Source of the DNA: Lepiota brunneoincarnata | Lineage: Eukaryota; Basidiomycota; Agaricomycetes; Agaricales; Agaricaceae | Length of the DNA stretch: 64,000 nucleotides | Direction: 5' to 3' | Assembly (NCBI GenBank): GCA_023014365.1 | Contig: JAEBUN010000007.1 | Coordinates: 1,736,001-1,800,000, forward strand | Shown: piece by piece, positions 9,991 through 21,196 of the stretch | How the letters are laid out: each line of letters opens with the position of its first letter | How positions within the stretch are numbered: the stretch's first letter is position 1 | The notes under the pieces: generated by a model | What the model was told of the DNA's origin: nothing | The model's database searches: none | What the model saw: only the letters and a program-made list of their open reading frames with translations | Position numbers and translations under genes: made by a program

Positions 9991-10714
9991 TTGTTGATAA
10001 GACAAACAGGGTTCTGGTGAGGTCAGTATTGTAGGTGGTTTGATTGGCAAGTACATAAACTTCACATTGGAAGATCCAATCTTTGAATAGTCTTTGGTTT
10101 CCATTGAAAGCAATGGGTTTGAGAAGGCCTAACTCTTTTGGGATTGTGGTGGCCATTTGTATTTGTCCTGGGGGTGGTGGTGGCAGTGGTGCTGGAGGTT
10201 GTATGGGAGGTACTGGTAAGGCTAAGGGTTGTGCTGGTGCAGGTAGAGTGGGTGGTTGTTCAGATTTGTTGTCATCTGTAATGTAGACATCTGAGTTGTT
10301 GTCTACTGGAGGTCTTCCTTGATCTACTGTGAATTTGTGATGTGTGAGTAGATTGTCTTCTGATTTAGTGAGTTCTCTCAGTTGTTTTAAAGCAAATTTG
10401 AGTCTTGCAAGTTTGAAGTCATTTAGTGGGTGTACTTTGGCAAGGTATTCTTCAGCTTCTTGGCATTCTCTTTCTTCTTGTTCTAGTTGTCTTTGGACTA
10501 GAAGTTCATGTGGTGAGGGTCTCAGGATTAGTTGTGTGAAGGTAGAGGCTCATGGGATGGGAGAGTTGAATGGAGATGGGGGGTAAAATTGGGATGGTGT
10601 TTGAGTGGGTGTAGGGTTTCTTCTTGGATCAGGGTTCTGGATTCCTGGTTCTGAGATTCTGCTTCTTGATTTGGGAGGAGGGAATGGAGATTCTTGGGCT
10701 GAGAATTTCTTGGG
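9991..10714 (-). pseudogene. Gyp2-C Gag, N-terminal part
   Basis: The minus-strand translation MATTIPKELGLLKPIAFNG, WIFQCEVYVLAN, TLFVLSTM matches Gyp2-A Gag around residues 200-260; upstream Pro-rich pieces also match. The start codon seen in Gyp2-A (GCCACCATGCC) reads CACCACACC here, so it is lost. Gyp2-B cuts the gene at 9990/9991; the remainder would lie left of the window. Confidence 0.8.
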
Positions 10715-10732
10715 AGGTGTGGTGATAGTTGT

Positions 10733-11002
10733 CTAGTGATTGATTATTGCTAGAAGGATAAAGAATTGGGTGGCAATAATAGAAATCCTGATGTAGAGAT
10801 TCCAAGATCTGATGATGCAGCAGTGACAGGGACATGTGATGCATTTGAGTTCTGAGAGGATGATTTTGTAAGCAGCAAGGGTGGCAATAGTGGTGAAGAT
10901 GAAAACCAGTAAGTAAGCCAGATCTTCTGGTGGGGAGAGGTTCAGGGACATAGCTACAGCTACACAGAGAGGCAGTTTTCTTTCACATGTCATGTTGGAC
11001 AA
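10733..11002 (-). other. Gyp2-C leader reading frame
   Basis: The frame contains MTCERKLPLC, a hydrophobic stretch (LAYLLVFIFTTIATLAAY) and CITCPCHCC, the same as at 4670-4885. It lies between LTR and gag. It could be an upstream ORF or just leader RNA; translation is not shown. Confidence 0.45.
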
Positions 11003-11091
11003 CCAGAGTACCTTGAGGCATTCAGTACATCAGCAGGGCAGACCAGAGTAGAGGGCAAGCAAGAGATAAGCAGCAGAGTATCTTAGTGTTT

Positions 11092-11472
11092 TGTTACCCA
11101 GGTTAGGGGCTCACTCTTGAGTAGCATGGTGGTCAACACAGGATGTCTATACAGACTTGGTCCTGTCCCACTGGGTGTGACTTGGAGATGACAGAGCACT
11201 ATAAGTCCAGCCAGTTATGGAAAAGAGGTATAGGAGGCAAGAACTTTATAACACTAAGATAAGGATACATGTGGATGTACTGTATCCTTATATACTACTT
11301 GAAGTGGCTATGTCCTTACTATATATATTCAGACCAAGGTAACTATGAGTCAGAGTGAGTTATTACTAAACATAGTCCTTCTGATGTACTATTCTGATTG
11401 TTTCAGAATGACATATGGCATGAGAGAGTTCTAGCTAAATATAACCATCCTCTGATATGAATTCTGATAACA
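11092..11472 (-). repeat. Gyp2-C 5' LTR
   Basis: In plus reading it starts TGTTACCCAGG and ends TTCTGATAACA, the inverse of the Gyp2 LTR ends. The adjoining TATCTTAGTGTT at 11079-11090 is the primer-binding site on the minus strand. Confidence 0.92.
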
Positions 11473-12110
11473 CATATCATGTGGAAATACCACAATTCTC
11501 CCACCACTGGATACCCAGGTATTGATTCAACCCTTTGTGCATTGGAGTGTGGTTTCTACCAGCCCAGTATGGCCAGTTTCACATGTGATTATGTCAAAGG
11601 ATGTGCTGACTGTCAACAGTTTAAAATTAACTGCCACCCTGCCAAGCCTGCCTTTACCCCTGTCCCAGCACCTAAATCCAGCCACCCATTTGCCCAGATC
11701 TCGATGGATCTGATCACTGACCTCCCTCCCTCTGCTGGCTACAACTCTATTTTATCCATAGTAGACTATGGACTCTTGAAGGGGGTAATTCTTACCACTA
11801 CCAACAAAACTGTGACCACCAATGACATAGCTGACATCATTCTCAATAAGGTTTATCCATATTATAGCCTCCCTGAACAAATTATATCTGACTGTGACCC
11901 ATGATTTACTGCACACTCATTCCAAAAACTGTTCAAATGACTTGAAATAACCCCTGCAATGACCATGGCCTCTCAAGCATACTTATCAATATTTTGCTCC
12001 CACCATCCCAAAAACTGGTCACAAGCTCTACCACTTCTTGAATTTGCATACAACAGTTGACATCATGCACTCTAAAAACAAACCCCATTCAAAATCATTA
12101 TGGGAATACA
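11473..12110 (+). pseudogene. Gyp4 integrase relic
   Basis: The frame holds an integrase zinc-binding end (YVKGCADCQQFKIN) and core blocks ISMDLITDLPPSAGY with the first Asp and LPEQIISDCDP with the second. The segment with the catalytic Glu is missing: after ITPAM the sequence jumps to AYLSIFCSHHPKNW. Stops follow at 11902 and later. It differs from Gyp1, Gyp2 and Gyp5 integrases, so it represents another gypsy family. Upstream parts are cut off by Gyp2-C. Confidence 0.78.
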
Positions 12111-12206
12111 ACCAAAAGCCCTTCCTACCATTCTCCTTGAAACTGAATCACCCACTGTCAACAACCACATGGAACTAATCAATCTATATGTCATATCCAT
12201 GCCAAC

Positions 12207-12641
12207 TCAGAGCCAAATCATTAAACTTTGGCTTCTTGACTCCAGATGTGCTCCACACAGCAACCCTCTGCCCTCTGACTCAGCCCTGACTTGCTCCAAC
12301 TGCAACCCACTGCCCTGATCACGCGACCACCTCTGCATGTGCTGTGGTCACCTGACCCTCAGTGTTTCTACTTCCTAGTTCTCCATTCTCCATCCATAGT
12401 CAGAATACATTATCAGTCTCCATACCCACACTGGTCTCCATTCTATTCATAACCTGTTCATAATCTGCTTGTAACCATATTGGTCTCTGCTTCACTCTGC
12501 ATGTAGTCAGTACAAGTCATAATTTGTAAGGCCAGTAGTATATATACCATATGTACTTGGCTTGTACTCCTCAGTCTGATAATTGAATCAAGCAGTGGAC
12601 CAGTTCCCTGTTCAATATCCTCTTCTCTCTTCCGCCTCACT
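12207..12641 (+). repeat. RepZ copy 1 (LTR-like)
   Basis: About 430 bp shared with 34090-34528 in the same orientation, with a TATATATACC box near 12540 in both. A solo LTR or a 3' end of a non-coding element is possible. No clear TG...CA ends or target duplication were found. Confidence 0.55.
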
Positions 12642-13339
12642 CTGCTGTTGTGCTGCAAAATCATTTCATTGGTGAAATCACTAGCTAATAAAGTAACTAA
12701 CTCTCCATTACTGAATAATATCAGTATATGGCCATGGTCAGACACTGGGTGCGAGAGATTTAGAATACTATCTAAAATATGTGAAGGTGTACATCTCAGA
12801 AACAGAACCAGAACACCCAGACAAGTAAAAGTGATGTTAACTAACTTATTGGTGATAAGGCTATGGAAGAATGACTCTGGTATGAATGTACCTGAGCATT
12901 GTATCCGATACCGTGTTAACTAAGATATTAGTTAAGATACTCATGACTGCACAAAAGACCCATTTCTTTGCCTCTGCCCTAGAAAGCGGATGAGTTGCAA
13001 CACCTATGTCATCCGGATGGTACCTAGTCATAATAACAGGTCCAGGGAGTGAATCTTGACAAAAGAATGTAGGGATTAGCTAATGCCCTGACAAGAATGT
13101 CCCCTTGGAATGGTTCTGATGATATTGAAACCTAAGGGATCGAATGGGGGTATCCCAGAGGGTACTCAGGGAAGGATGCCCCCTCATAGAAACAAAAAGA
13201 GATCAGAAATGATGAACTAGAAAATGAAGATTGATAAGAATAGAATAAGCTAATTAATTCTAGTGTTAGTCTACTACCTGAAGACTATGGAAGTGGACTT
13301 TAGAACATGAGGGTTGAAAACTCAGGTGTGGAGAGTCAA
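12642..13339. repeat. RepY copy 1, no gene seen
   Basis: From about 12838 to 13335 this matches the reverse complement of 60335-60823 over roughly 500 bp with scattered substitutions. No coding capacity was recognised. The last bases GTCAA (13335-13339) form the left flank of Gyp1-b. Confidence 0.6.
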
Positions 13340-14053
13340 TGTTATGAACAGCCCAGACTGGGAGGAACAAGAACAATTATTTGACTTTACAAGATGGGTA
13401 CAGGAAACCACAGACCAGTTGCAAGCACAGGAATATGAAGATGAAGAAGGGGAATATTACAACACCATGCAGGACTTTGCAAGAGAAACAGGAATGGAGG
13501 TAACTCTGGAGGATATTCTGGAATACCCCAAGGACAAAGAAGATAGCCATGGATCAACCAATCCAACCTCTGATATGGATGGAAGCACTGAGAGAATGGA
13601 GAGCGAGAATGGAAGAGAACCCATGGAGATAGAATTGGGAGAAGAGAATTATGAGTCAGAGGAAAGCAATGGAACATTGCACAGCAGTGGAATGGAGAAC
13701 GAGGACACTGACTCATTGTAATATATATGTAAATAACAGTAGGATGCCATCAGCTAGGATGTGCATCATGGTCAAGACTGCGCAGGACAAGTAGAACAGC
13801 CCAAATACCTATAACAAGTATATAGTATCTCATAGGTATATAAGGCCTGTACAAGTAGAGATTAAAGCCTCAAGCTTTAATCTTGTTAACAGCGGTCGTT
13901 AACCCTCTCTGCCTTAACTTGGCATGTTCCCTTGTTATTTCATTGAGCGCAATCCACTAAGCTCTGCAAGGCCAACCATCTCAGACACCTTGTAGAGTGA
14001 TTGAAGGCCATCTCCAGTTATCCTCAGATACAGAAGGAGCATGGATCATAACA
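13340..14053 (+). repeat. Gyp1-b 5' LTR
   Basis: TGTTATGA...TCATAACA with an 8-bp terminal inverted repeat. TATATAA lies at 13838-13844. The first 380 bp encode the acidic frame from MNSPDWEEQE to EDTDSL (13344-13721). A 10-bp stem, AGATTAAAGC / GCTTTAATCT with a 5-nt loop, lies at 13859-13883. Confidence 0.93.
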
Positions 14054-14921
14054 TTAGATTAAAGCTTCCTTTGGACAACCTCCATCATACACCCCATGGT
14101 ATTGGTACACCTTGTCACTACTCTTCCACACCGGCAGACAATACGCTTTATCGCTATCCGAGTGCCAACCGTATCTGACAACATGCCTTGTCACTGTCTG
14201 GTGATACACCCCCATAGAGCAGGCCACCATACCCTCTGCACCCTTGGTCAGATGCACCAAAAGTGTTGATACATAGGTCATCCACACCTTTAAGTGTTGA
14301 TTGGGATAATGCACCCATAAGCGTTGTTTATTCACCTTCACCTTTGACTTCTTCCCTCTACACCCTGTCTACAAACCGAAACGACCCCCTTGCCACCAAT
14401 TACGAAGAATCCAACAGTTCTGACTGGTCGACAACCGACTCCGAACCCGACTTCACACCCCCTCCACCACGGACCCTAAAAAGAAAACAAAACCTATACC
14501 CCTCACTCGTTCACCCTCTGGTTCCGCACCGTACCCTACACAACCTACCGAGAGAGTTCAACGTCGAACAGAAGACCCAGGATACCCAGCACCCCCAGCA
14601 TCAGTTCTTCAATCCCTACCTAAACAACCACCACCTGAAAGAACTGCCACCTCTACCCGCTCAAAGCTCGGGGAGCCGATTCATAGAACATCTACCCCAT
14701 CCTCCGGTCCTCAACCCTCAACAAGTACAAGAACTAGCGACAACACTTCGCAACAGAAACCCCCAAGAACATTCTCACCCCTCGCATCACCACTTGGATC
14801 ACCGGTACACTCACCGCCTCGATCCAGTTCCCCTGTACAATCCGAACCATCCGAAGTTAGCCCCACTACCGGGTCTATTCACACTTCCGACGAGGAATCC
14901 ACAACCTCTGACATTAACAAT
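14054..14921 (+). other. Gyp1-b leader
   Basis: 868 bp between LTR and the Gag ATG. The first 300 bp are rich in ACACC/TTGT-type short repeats such as GTGTTGAT and GCGTTG. The gag frame is already open from about 14750, giving a Ser/Pro-rich extension without an ATG. A long alternative frame (14263-15951) is judged a shadow. Confidence 0.6.
14056..14067 (+). promoter_or_regulatory. Gyp1 primer-binding site, self-complementary
   Basis: AGATTAAAGCTT lies two bases after the LTR. It is the exact reverse complement of AAGCTTTAATCT at 13873-13884, some 35 nt downstream of the TATA box. The same pair is kept in Gyp1-c and Gyp1-d. Confidence 0.75.
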
Positions 14922-16046
14922 ATGGCCTCCTCCGCAAAAATTAACACACCCCCAACCTTTAATGGAGAGACCGACTACTTCCGCCTCTGGAAGGATGCAG
15001 TACAACTATACATCGATGCAAAGCCAGGAGCCTTTTCCGATGACAAGACCAAGATACAATTCGCCCTTTCATACATGTCCACCGGCCCCGCCGCAACATG
15101 GAGAGGAGCATTCTTGGAATCAAACAAAGAACTTGATGGAAGCCAGACCCTTCCGACATGGAAGAAATTTCTCGAAGGACTCGATACATCCTTCGCCCCA
15201 AACAATGTCCCCGCCGATGCAATGGACAGAATCCGCCACCTCAAACAGAATGGACGATATATCGATGATTACATATCCCAGTTCCAGATACTTGCCTATC
15301 AGGCCGACCTTGGAGATGGAGTGGCGGCGGTCAACTATTTCAAGAACGGGCTGGATCGCCCCGTCGCAATCAAGACAATTAGCCTCAATCCAGGAAACAA
15401 ACTCAGCGACTGGTTCAAGCAAGCTCGAACAGCATATCAAATACTACAAACTCAACGCGACTATATGCAAACTCGAGGAACTCCCTCGTTTCCAACGACT
15501 TCGCGCACTCGCCCATTTAAAGGGAAAAGAAATGCTTTTACGCGCCGTGTCCCACTGCCCTATCAAGCAACAGACCCTAACGCAATGGATATTGACCAAC
15601 TCGCCGAAGCAGTCTACAACCTCGACTTTGAGGACGAGCCAGATCTACTCGCCGAGGAAGCTGATGAAGACGAGGAGATCGAAGAAGACAGACTCCACCA
15701 GTTGGTACAAGAACGCACCCGTGAAGCCCTCAATGCAATCCTCACGGACGCCCAAAGAAAGGATCTCAAAGAAAAGAGATGCTTCAACTGCCGCAAAACT
15801 GGACACTTCGCCCGCGAATGCCCCACCAAGAAGACAATATATCGCCGATCCGAATTACCCCGCAATTTGGATGCCAGAAACCGGTCAAATGCGATATCCA
15901 GAAGAAGACAAGCAAGTTATAGGAAGAAGAATTCCCTATACAACATACTAGAAGATGCAACCGACGAGGAAGTCGAGGACATCTACGAACATTTTGCAAA
16001 CGAATCCAACCACCCAGATGCCCCTCTGGTTAAGGATTTTGCCTAA
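14922..16046 (+). CDS. Gyp1-b Gag with zinc knuckle
   Basis: 374 codons. Residues 1-180 form a retrotransposon Gag/capsid domain (PPTFNGETDYFRLWKDAV, TWRGAFLE, FAPNNVPADAM, YISQFQILAYQADLG blocks). A basic-acidic linker follows, and then the nucleocapsid knuckle CFNCRKTGHFAREC (15780-15821, CX2CX4HX4C). The C-terminus ends [12 protein letters not shown] 14922 was chosen as the first Met of the domain. Intact in this copy, in contrast to Gyp1-c and Gyp1-d. It should form the particle and bind the RNA. Confidence 0.9.
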   Translation: MASSAKINTPPTFNGETDYFRLWKDAVQLYIDAKPGAFSDDKTKIQFALSYMSTGPAATWRGAFLESNKELDGSQTLPTWKKFLEGLDTSFAPNNVPADAMDRIRHLKQNGRYIDDYISQFQILAYQADLGDGVAAVNYFKNGLDRPVAIKTISLNPGNKLSDWFKQARTAYQILQTQRDYMQTRGTPSFPTTSRTRPFKGKRNAFTRRVPLPYQATDPNAMDIDQLAEAVYNLDFEDEPDLLAEEADEDEEIEEDRLHQLVQERTREALNAILTDAQRKDLKEKRCFNCRKTGHFARECPTKKTIYRRSELPRNLDARNRSNAISRRRQASYRKKNSLYNILEDATDEEVEDIYEHFANESNHPDAPLVKDFA

Positions 16047-16060
16047 GGAGACTAGCCACC

Positions 16061-19000
16061 ACGTCTAGCCCTCCACAAAGACCTCCTTCCCTTTCCTATT
16101 CACAAAATGATATTAATGTCGTAAAGTTACAGGAATCGTCAGCACGCGTAATACATCTACCCTGTCGAATCCGAAAACACAAGTTCACTAAGGAAGGACC
16201 CGAAAGCGTGGAACTACTCGCCCTACTCGACTCAGGAGCAGCAGGAAACTTCATTGACCCCGGAATGGTCAAACAACATTCATTCAAAACGACACCCCTC
16301 GATCGACCCATCGAAGTACGAAATGCCGACGGATCTGTTAACGAAAATGGAACAGCCACCCACTACACGACCCTCAACCTAACGGTTAACGGAAAGAATA
16401 TGGAGATCAAACCAAAAGTAGTCTCCCTCGGAAGCCCAAGACTCATCCTTGGATTCCCTTGGCTTGCAGAACACAACCCAGACATCGACTGGGATGCCAA
16501 ACAATTACGCTGGAGAAACGAACGTTGGGACAACACTATATTCCGAGAACTTATCCAATCCATGGAACCCGATTGGATCTACAACGACCAACTCAACCAC
16601 ATCTCCACACTAGAGCCCACAAGCTTCGAAGAAATCAACTTCAAAGCCTCAGCATCACAATTCCTTGCCGTACAACACGGAGAAAAGAAAAACGACGACC
16701 CAAGAAAGGTCGTACCCACGGAATTCCACGAATACCTCCCAGTATTTAGCAAGAAACAAGCCGAACGATTCCCCCCACAACGACCATGGGATCACAAAAT
16801 TGAACTCAAAGAATCATTCAAACCAATTGCCATGAAGTCCTACCGACTCTCCCTCAATGAAGAAAAGGAACTCGACACGTTCCTAGAAGAAAACCTTCAA
16901 AAGGGATACATTCGACCATCCGAATCACCAATGGCATCACCTTTCTTCTTCGTAGGAAAGAAAGATGGAAAACTACGCCCCTGTCAAGACTACAGGTACC
17001 TCAACGAGCATACCGTCAAAAATGCGTACAACCTCCCCCTCATCTCTCATATTCTCGACAAACTCCGAGGATCAAAATACTTTACCAAACTCGACGTACG
17101 AGCAGGATACAACAACATCCGCATACGCAAAGGAGATGAATGGAAAGGAGCCTTCAGGACACCCCGAGGATTATTCGAACCCACGGTTATGTTCTTCGGA
17201 ATGTGTAACTCCCCAGCAACATTCCAAACCATGATGGACTCATTATTTCGAAAACTCATCGATAATGGAGGAGTAATCGTTTACATGGACGACATCCTCA
17301 TCCACGCAAAAACAAAACAAGAACTCCGACGCCTCACAAGAGAAGTACTCAAGATACTCAAGGACAACGATCTATACCTCAAGACCGAGAAATGCGAATT
17401 CGAACGACAACGACTTGAATATCTAGGAGTTATTATCACTCCCGACTCAGTTTCGATGGACCCAGCAAAGCTCAAAGGCATCGCTGAATGGCCAACACCA
17501 ACTACCCCGCGCGACGTACGAAAATTCATAGGATTTTGCAACTTCTATCGAAAATTCATACACCAATACGCCACATGGGCAAAACCTCTCAATGCCCTAA
17601 TGTCCAAAACCAAGAAATTCGAATGGACAGAAGAATGCCAGAACGCCTTCGATACTCTCAAAGAAAATTCCAAAGCGAACCGGTATTAATGGTCCCCGAC
17701 CGAGACAGACCCTTCGAAATCGAATGCGACGCATCACTATTTGCATCAGGAGCAGTCCTACTCCAACGCGACAACAATGGAGTTAAACACCCAGTCGCAT
17801 ACTTCTCAAAAGGATTCTCACCAGCAGAACGCAACTATCATTGCTCCGAACAGGAACTCTTCGCCATTATCCGAGCACTCAAAGAATGGCGCCACCACAT
17901 AGAAGGATCATCACACAAGACCATCGTATGGTCAGATCACGACAACCTTCGCCGCTGGAGAAAACCTGAAGACCTCAGCAGAAGACAAGCCCGATGGATT
18001 GCCTACATGCAACGATTCGACATCGAAATCCGACATATCCCTGGAAAGAAAAATGGACCAGCAGATGCCCTTTCCAGACGACCCGATCATGAACCCAAGA
18101 CAAGAGACAATAAACAGGTCGTTGCACTCCCTGACAAATTCTTCACCCCAGAACAGCCACAGCATATCCATATTATCGACGAAAACACTAAAAAGGAAAT
18201 AAAAGAGCTGTGGAAGAAAAAGAAACAAACCGACATCGCCCAAGAAGATGACTCAGGACACCCACGCGTTCAAGGAAAGCTATTTATACCACAAGATCTA
18301 CACCTCAGACGCCGCTTACTGCAAAGAGTACATGACTCACCCACCGCAGGACACCCTGGAATCGCAGAAACAACTAGAAAACTCCAGGAATACGCCTACT
18401 GGCCCGGGATGCGATCATTTGTCAAAAACTACGTCAAAGGATGTGGCGCTTGCCAACAATACAAGATCAATCGCCACCCCCTAAAACCACCGCTTCAACC
18501 TATCCCTGGACCCCGTTCTACCCGTCCATTCTCGAACATCTCGATGGATCTTATCACAGACCTACCCCCGGATGGACCCCATGATTCTATACTGGTCGTG
18601 GTCGACCAGCTTACGAAGGGGATAATTCTAGAACCTACTGCGAAAACAGCCAACGCGGACAAGATCGCCGAAATTCTTATCAAACGGCTATTCTCTAGAT
18701 TTGGCCTTCCCGAGAAAGTTCTCAGTGATCGCGACCCCAGATTCGCTGCCAAATCCATGAAAGAATTCTACAAACAACTCGGAATCGAACAAGCACTCTC
18801 TACCGCCTACCACCCCCAGACAGACGGACAAACAGAGCGATTCAATCAAGAAATAGAACTCTACCTTGGCATCTATTGCTCATCGAACCCGAACAAATGG
18901 GTAAAGGCACTCCCACTCCTGGAATACGTCCACAACTCGAAAACACATGCCGAACACCAACATACCCCATTTGAACTCCTCTATGGATCAAGCCCCAAAG

Positions 19001-19701
19001 GATTTCCGACCTCCGAGGAGCCAACGAACATTCCAGCAATAGGAGAGAAGTTTAAATACCTCGCCAAGATACGCCAAGAAGCCCAAGCTGCGCATGAACA
19101 AGCCAGACTAAAAATGGCTGCAAGATATAACCGGCCAGATATCAATCTAAAAGTTGGACAGAAGGTTTGGCTCGACAACCGCAACCTCCCAATTCAGTAC
19201 GCCTCAAAGAAACTGGCCCAACGCCGAGAAGGTCCCTTCACCATAACAAGAAAACTCGGACCTGTAACCTACGAACTAAAATTACCCATCAAATGGAAGA
19301 TCCACAACAAGTTTCATGCGAGCCTCCTAATGCCTGCAGAAGAGAACGACACACATGGGGAATACAACACAGCCCCACCACCCGACCTTGTAAATGGAGA
19401 AGAAGAATACGAGGTCGAGTCAATACTGCGCCACAGAAAATTCCGGAACAAGTATCAATTCCTAGTCAGATGGAAAGGATACCTTCCCACCGAGGATTCC
19501 TGGGAACCAGAAGCAAACCTGGAGAACGCCAAGGAAGTCATTGAAGAATATAAAAGGGCCCACAAACTAGACAACCCCACCAATGACCCAACCACCCAAC
19601 ACTCGAGCAACCACTCCAGACCTCCCAGAGCCAGACAACGATGGACGCCTTCTCATCCGGGAAAGAATCATATCCCTGGCGAACCGCGTCGAAGGAAATA
19701 G
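16061..19701 (+). pseudogene. Gyp1-b Pol (PR-RT-RH-IN-chromodomain), one frameshift
   Basis: Protease [10 protein letters not shown] at about 16220; RT with YMDD at 17282-17293; RNase H with ECDAS, EQELFAI, WSDHDNL and GPADALSR; integrase zinc finger (HDSPTAGHP...CGACQQ), core Asp 18547, Asp 18727, Glu 18835 (D,D35E), GPF module near 19230, chromodomain about 19397-19556 (VESILRHR, FLVRWKGYLPTEDSWEPE). A one-base deletion near 17661 moves the frame after the RT. The protease frame has no AUG upstream of its active site; it starts 12 nt after the Gag stop at ACG 16061 in GCCACCACG. Open upstream only to 16034. Confidence 0.9.
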
Positions 19702-20774
19702 CCAACCTAACCCTGCCACCGATACCGCTGACGACCAACCAGACAGGACCAACAGTCCTTATATCATCCGGCATACCTTCCTTCCCTCCAACCAACCCGA
19801 GATACGATCCATCCTTCTACACGAAGTTCCCTTTCATATTACCGGAACCCGTCTTAAACGCAGTCCAGCGATGGTACCCCTGGTTGACACCTGCTGGAAG
19901 ACATTTACTGCTCTTTGTATCACAAGCACCTTGTCTATGACCGAACAACAGAATTCCAAGAATTATGCACCACTATTCTCTCTAGTGCAACAGAGGAACA
20001 GGACTGTGCTACCATTTCTGCCATGTTATCAACTGCTCTCACCGAATTCCCGTTCGAGAGTCTGATCCCAAGCCCAAGCAATGGAAGTGGAAGTCAGGAC
20101 CACCCACCCAATCTTCCAACCCTCCCATGGTGGATATGAATAACCAACCACCAAGTGCTATACAAGCTATATCTACTTCTAATGATGCCCCCACCGGGAT
20201 TACCACCACTCACTTACCCAACACCAGAACTCGCTGCAATTGCTGCCATCAATTCAGCCATATCAAAGCAGGATGCCTGCGCTACCAATGTCAATATTGT
20301 CGAATGATTGCCCCTGGCCATTACAAGAAGCACTGTGAAAGAAACCCTTACCAGCATCAACCCGCAAGTATGGTACCTGGCCTGTATCGCCGCCCACGAG
20401 GAATACCAAGCAGAGCTCGATCCCTCACACGCGAAACCACAAACAACAATATTCGACACATTGTTGCAAGCACCGAGCAGCGCCCCGCTTCAGCCAGACC
20501 CCTCCGCACCCGAATTCAAAATGCCCCCGTCGTCATTCCGACCACCAACGCCACCACCACATCTGCTAGTGGAAGCCACCGACTTCCTGAATCGATCCTT
20601 CGGCACACCCGCCACCATTCACTCCAGAGAACCCATCGTCATCGACCTCACCCAAGACCCGCCATCCCCAGACCACCAAGCTACCGAAGCGACTCCCCAG
20701 AACCCGACCCATACTTCGACTGGGACCCCATCGCCGAATCAAACATTACAGGAGAGCCTGTCGGACTATACTGA
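19583..20774 (+). pseudogene. Gyp1-b ORF3: double zinc-knuckle protein
   Basis: The frame starts MTQPPNTRATTPD inside the Pol end and, in Gyp1-d/e, spans 405 codons. A helical segment precedes knuckles CNCCHQFSHIKAGC and CQYCRMIAPGHYKKHC (CX2CX4HX4C, CX2CX6HX4C). An Arg/Pro/Ser-rich tail ends SNITGEPVGLY, stop 20772. In this copy a one-base loss near 19915 and a 22-bp loss near 20100 break it. No known family was recognised; a nucleocapsid-like RNA-binding role is inferred. Confidence 0.65.
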
Positions 20775-21196
20775 GGATATGTCTGATGAGGACATCAGAC
20801 CTTACGAAGGGGATAATGTTATGAACAGTCCAGACCGGGAGGAACAAGAACATTATTTGACTTTACAAGATGGGTACAGGAAACCACAGACCAGTTGCGA
20901 GCACAGGATATGAAGATTAAGAAGGGGAATATTACAATGCCATGCAGGACTTGGCAAGAGAAGCAGGAATGGAGGTAATCCTGGAGGATATTCTGGAATA
21001 CCCCGAGAATGAAGAAGATAGCCATGGATCAACCAATCCAACCTCTGATATGGATGGAAGCACTGAGAGAATGGAGAGCAAGAATGGAAGAGAATCCATG
21101 GAGATAGAATTGGGAGAAGAGAATTATGAGTCAGAGGAAAGCGATGGAACATCGCACAGCAGTGGAATGGAGAACGAGGACACTGACTCATTGTAA
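19641..21196 (+). pseudogene. Gyp1-b ORF4, running into the 3' LTR
   Basis: This third frame opens at MDAFSSGKESYPW and, in Gyp1-e, stays open for 523 codons. Here it is broken near 19915, at about 20850 and at a TAA near 20917. It includes REPIVIDLTQDPPSP (20635-20655 for the core) and an acidic C-terminus encoded by the LTR. It overlaps ORF3 in another frame over most of its length. Confidence 0.55.

Larger units (their letters stand above)
9991..11472 (-). mobile_element. Gyp2-C, 5' part of an older Gyp2 copy
   Basis: LTR (11472-11092), primer-binding site, leader with the small conserved frame (11002-10733) and gag, in that order on the minus strand. It is flanked on the right by integrase of another family (Gyp4), into which it inserted. 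Confidence 0.85.

Noticed and set aside
14054..14075. tRNA primer-binding site next to the Gyp1 LTR
   Set aside because: No TGG-type tRNA 3'-end complement lies at the LTR edge; the self-complementary 12-mer fits better.
15120..15440. Antisense frames over gag and pol of Gyp1 copies
   Set aside because: They occur wherever the sense frame is open, have no domains, and lack splice signals, unlike the Gyp5 antisense gene.
14263..15951. 562-codon frame overlapping gag of Gyp1-b
   Set aside because: It is out of frame with the capsid and zinc-knuckle domains, low in complexity, and broken in Gyp1-d and Gyp1-c. It follows the gag sequence as a +1 shadow.
16034..16046. Programmed -1 frameshift between Gag and Pol of Gyp1
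   Set aside because: The overlap GGATTTTGCCTAA holds no X XXY YYZ heptamer in the Gag frame, so the ACG start or reinitiation is preferred, though a non-standard shift is not excluded.
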